Position numbers and translations under genes: made by a program. Of a DNA stretch of 22,925 nt, positions 22,365 to 22,925 are shown one piece after another. How positions within the stretch are numbered: the stretch's first letter is position 1; each line of letters starts with the position of its first letter. The notes beneath the pieces were generated by a model. That model ran no database searches. It was not told where the DNA came from and was given only the letters and a program-made list of their open reading frames with translations. This DNA comes from a virus: positions 1 through 22,925 of IMG/VR virus record IMGVR_UViG_3300043436_002055; one strand, 5' to 3'.

Positions 22365-22925
22365 ATGGATTGGTCAATTCGTCAAACTGATCCTCATGCC
22401 TACCGCTTAGACTTTTCAGGGTTAAAAAATAACGACAGAAAACGGGTTATGCTCTTATCTGATCTGCATTGGGATTCAGCCCAATGTAATCGAGATCTAC
22501 TCAAGCGCGATCTAGATGAGGCATTGGAAACAGGAACTCCCGTAATCCTGGTTGGCGATACATTTGATATTATGCAGGGCAAATTCGACAAGCGGAAATC
22601 AGCTAAATCCCTTCGACCAGAACACCAAACCGACAACTACATTGACACAGTAATTGATGATGCAATTGACTGGTTCACCCCTTATGTAGATATTCTGGCA
22701 ATGGTATCCAAGGGCAACCATGAAACATCCTGGGAGAAGTACCATGATACGGATGTTTGCGCTCGATTCGTATCAGGCCTGAAGCGCAACAAGTCCTCAG
22801 TACTTCTTGGAAAGTACTGGGGTTTTGTACAATTGGGCCTAATTGAAAATCCAAAACATAGGGTATCTAAAACACTATTTTTTCATCATGGCGCAGGAGG
22901 GGGCGGAGAAATAACCAGAGGTCTA
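22365..22925 (+). CDS. Metallophosphoesterase (3' partial)
   Basis: The first 187 residues of a calcineurin-like metallophosphoesterase are present. Metal ligands lie in LSDLHWD (Asp33, His35), LVGDTFD (Asp65, possibly Asp68) and KGNHE (Asn118, His119), followed by FFHHGAGGGG (His174/175). Family enzymes use two metal ions to hydrolyse phosphate esters, including nucleic acids and nucleotides; the substrate here is unknown. GGAG at 22355-22358 supports the ATG at 22365. The frame is open further upstream (TTG at 22266 or 22272), including an odd LLFPDTPH run, but without a ribosome binding site. The gene probably belongs to the next transcription unit. Confidence 0.85.
   Translation, partial: MDWSIRQTDPHAYRLDFSGLKNNDRKRVMLLSDLHWDSAQCNRDLLKRDLDEALETGTPVILVGDTFDIMQGKFDKRKSAKSLRPEHQTDNYIDTVIDDAIDWFTPYVDILAMVSKGNHETSWEKYHDTDVCARFVSGLKRNKSSVLLGKYWGFVQLGLIENPKHRVSKTLFFHHGAGGGGEITRGL

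Noticed and set aside
22294-22365. A 23-residue open frame (starting MPLQKMNSVMEWLP) that ends as TAATG on the metallophosphoesterase start
   Set aside because: It has no ribosome binding site, overlaps the inverted repeat and has no recognisable features. The TAATG contact is suggestive but not enough.
1-22925. Global recoding of UGA as an amino acid
   Set aside because: Several genes end in TGA and are followed at once by the next start codon (2308, 4265, 6056, 13350, 14873, 20907), so UGA functions as a stop.

Overview
The window is part of the late structural region of a tailed double-stranded DNA bacteriophage or prophage, most likely a siphovirus. All supported genes lie on the + strand in a tightly packed series. 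Many start codons overlap or abut the preceding stop (ATGA, TAATG), as in a translationally coupled late operon. The order is portal (3' part), MuF-like head protein, prohead protease with scaffold, small decoration-like protein, major capsid protein, neck genes, tail tube candidates, tail assembly chaperone with a -1 frameshift, tape measure, tail tip and fibre genes, and the start of a metallophosphoesterase. No terminase, integrase, replication gene or tRNA is visible. The host cannot be fixed from the sequence. The Cys/His-rich C-terminal motif (C-x-HRGE ... C-x2-HG-x-C ... C-x2-C) and the repeated Trp-Cys modules recall proteins I associate with planctomycete genomes and their phages, so a planctomycete-type or freshwater environmental host is a tentative inference.

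Head region (1-7630). The portal carries an extra basic C-terminal domain. The MuF-like gene overlaps it by 8 bases. The protease gene fuses an N-terminal serine-protease-like domain to a very acidic, helical scaffold, and a good internal ribosome binding site suggests the scaffold is also made alone. The major capsid protein is followed by several small genes with neck-like properties (HK97 gp10-like, then a closure and a terminator candidate by position).

Tail region (7630-22231). Two small beta-rich proteins and two tail-tube-like proteins precede the tail assembly chaperone pair. That pair has a textbook slippery run (CCCAAAAAAA) with a nested hairpin 7 nt downstream. The 596-residue tape measure contains two separate sets of helical repeats, of 18 and 22 residues. 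After it come several large proteins without recognisable Dit/Tal homology, a Cys-rich repeat protein, a small membrane protein, a 1023-residue fibre with an internal duplication, and a Gly/Ser/Ala-rich 22-residue-repeat protein.

The most unusual signal is at the 3' end of the Cys-rich protein gene. An in-frame UGA at 16913-16915 interrupts what looks like a single Cys/His-rich domain, and the reading frame continues for 39 codons that complete the motif. A hairpin with a GGUCU apical loop lies 24 nt downstream of this UGA, resembling a bacterial selenocysteine insertion element. Selenocysteine decoding, plain readthrough, a nonsense mutation and a sequencing error all remain possible.

End region (22232-22925). 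A probable imperfect terminator and a second hairpin separate the tail genes from a metallophosphoesterase gene that runs off the end of the window.
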